Shown here piece by piece: positions 5,654 through 5,808 of a stretch of 5,808 bases of DNA. A program made the translations under genes and the position numbers. Below the pieces are notes generated by a model that worked only from the letters and a program-made list of their open reading frames with translations, searched no databases and was not told where the DNA came from. Origin of the DNA: Euzebyaceae bacterium (GTDB taxonomy: Bacteria; Actinomycetota; Nitriliruptoria; Euzebyales; Egibacteraceae); assembly GCA_013698135.1 (NCBI GenBank), contig JACCVM010000190.1, forward strand, positions 1-5,808. Reading direction: 5' to 3'. Position 1 is the stretch's first letter. Each line of letters opens with the position of its first letter.

Positions 5654-5660
5654 CCCGGGT
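5637..5660. repeat. Palindrome cluster in the divergent intergenic region
   Basis: CCCGGCCGGG (5637-5646) and ACCCGGGT (5653-5660) are each perfectly self-complementary. CCGGGT and ACCCGG (5642-5647 and 5653-5658) form an inverted repeat with a five-base spacer. The cluster overlaps the -35 and spacer of the minus-strand promoter and ends five bases before the plus-strand gene start, so a protein bound there could affect both genes. High G+C content makes such palindromes fairly likely by chance. Confidence 0.3.
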
Positions 5661-5664
5661 TCAC

Positions 5665-5808
5665 GTGCCTTGGCAGACGTACGCGGCGTTTCTGGCATTC
5701 GCCGTGGTGTTGATCCTCGTACCCGGGCCGGACTTCGCGGTCGTCGCGAAGAACACGCTGGCTGCCGGACGGTGGCGCGTCGCCTGGACCGGGGTCGGGG
5801 TTGCCAGC
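5665..5808 (+). CDS. LysE/RhtB-family amino acid exporter, N-terminal part
   Basis: Translation from GTG 5665 gives 48 codons open to the window end, beginning PWQTYAAFLAFAVVLILVPG after the initiator. The first membrane helix (about residues 7-20) is followed by PGPDFAVVAKNTLAAGRR-like sequence (here GRWRVAWTGVGVAS). The 'VPGPDF' turn and following 'K-tla-GR--g---g-GvA' are the N-terminal signature of LysE/RhtB/CadD transporters, inner-membrane efflux proteins for amino acids such as lysine, homoserine or threonine. It is transcribed divergently from the coiled-coil/pdtaR operon. No clear ribosome site or promoter hexamers precede the GTG, so translation may be weakly led or leaderless. The gene continues beyond the window; the substrate cannot be assigned. 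Confidence 0.82.
   Translation, partial: MPWQTYAAFLAFAVVLILVPGPDFAVVAKNTLAAGRWRVAWTGVGVAS

Noticed and set aside
5540..5698. N-terminal extension of the coiled-coil gene to the ATG at 5698
   Set aside because: Codon third positions are often A/T, the peptide is Gly/Pro/Arg-rich, and the stretch overlaps the LysE-type gene start and the best promoter candidate.

Overview
This is high-GC bacterial DNA with strong G/C bias in codon third positions. The response regulator is a close match, from memory, to the mycobacterial ANTAR protein PdtaR (Rv1626). Together with the actinobacterial style of the substrate-binding protein, this points to an actinobacterium. I would not name a genus.

Layout. 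Positions 3-359 (+) hold the C-terminal 118 residues of a branched-chain amino acid-type (LivJ/LivK-like) substrate-binding protein. A perfect 14-bp hairpin at 377-408 separates it from the convergent minus-strand operon. Read in transcription order (right to left), that strand carries: a small two-helix coiled-coil protein (about 5539-5237), the receiver-ANTAR regulator pdtaR (5240-4587), a 153-nt leader with three consecutive stem-loops, then livH (from about 4433), livM, livG and livF, ending at 416. The junctions are tight: coiled-coil/pdtaR 4-nt ATGA overlap, livH/livM 25-nt gap, livM/livG 11-nt overlap, livG/livF 4-nt ATGA overlap. At the right edge a divergent gene (5665 onward, +) encodes the N-terminus of a LysE/RhtB-type exporter cut by the window end.

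How the genes fit. LivH and LivM form the membrane channel, LivG and LivF the ATPase pair, and the binding protein at 3-359 is the likely extracellular receptor. Together they make a complete high-affinity uptake system of the HAAT class for branched-chain amino acids or related amides. PdtaR-type proteins bind RNA hairpins through their ANTAR domain, so its position just upstream of a hairpin-rich livH leader suggests, but does not prove, control of the transporter by antitermination.

Most of the window is ordinary transporter coding sequence. The unusual points are an extracytoplasmic beta-rich domain with a signal peptide fused to the front of LivH, the tandem stem-loops between pdtaR and livH, and the leader and uncertain (possibly CTG) start of the coiled-coil gene. 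No RNA genes, insertion sequences, CRISPR arrays or integrase-type elements were seen.
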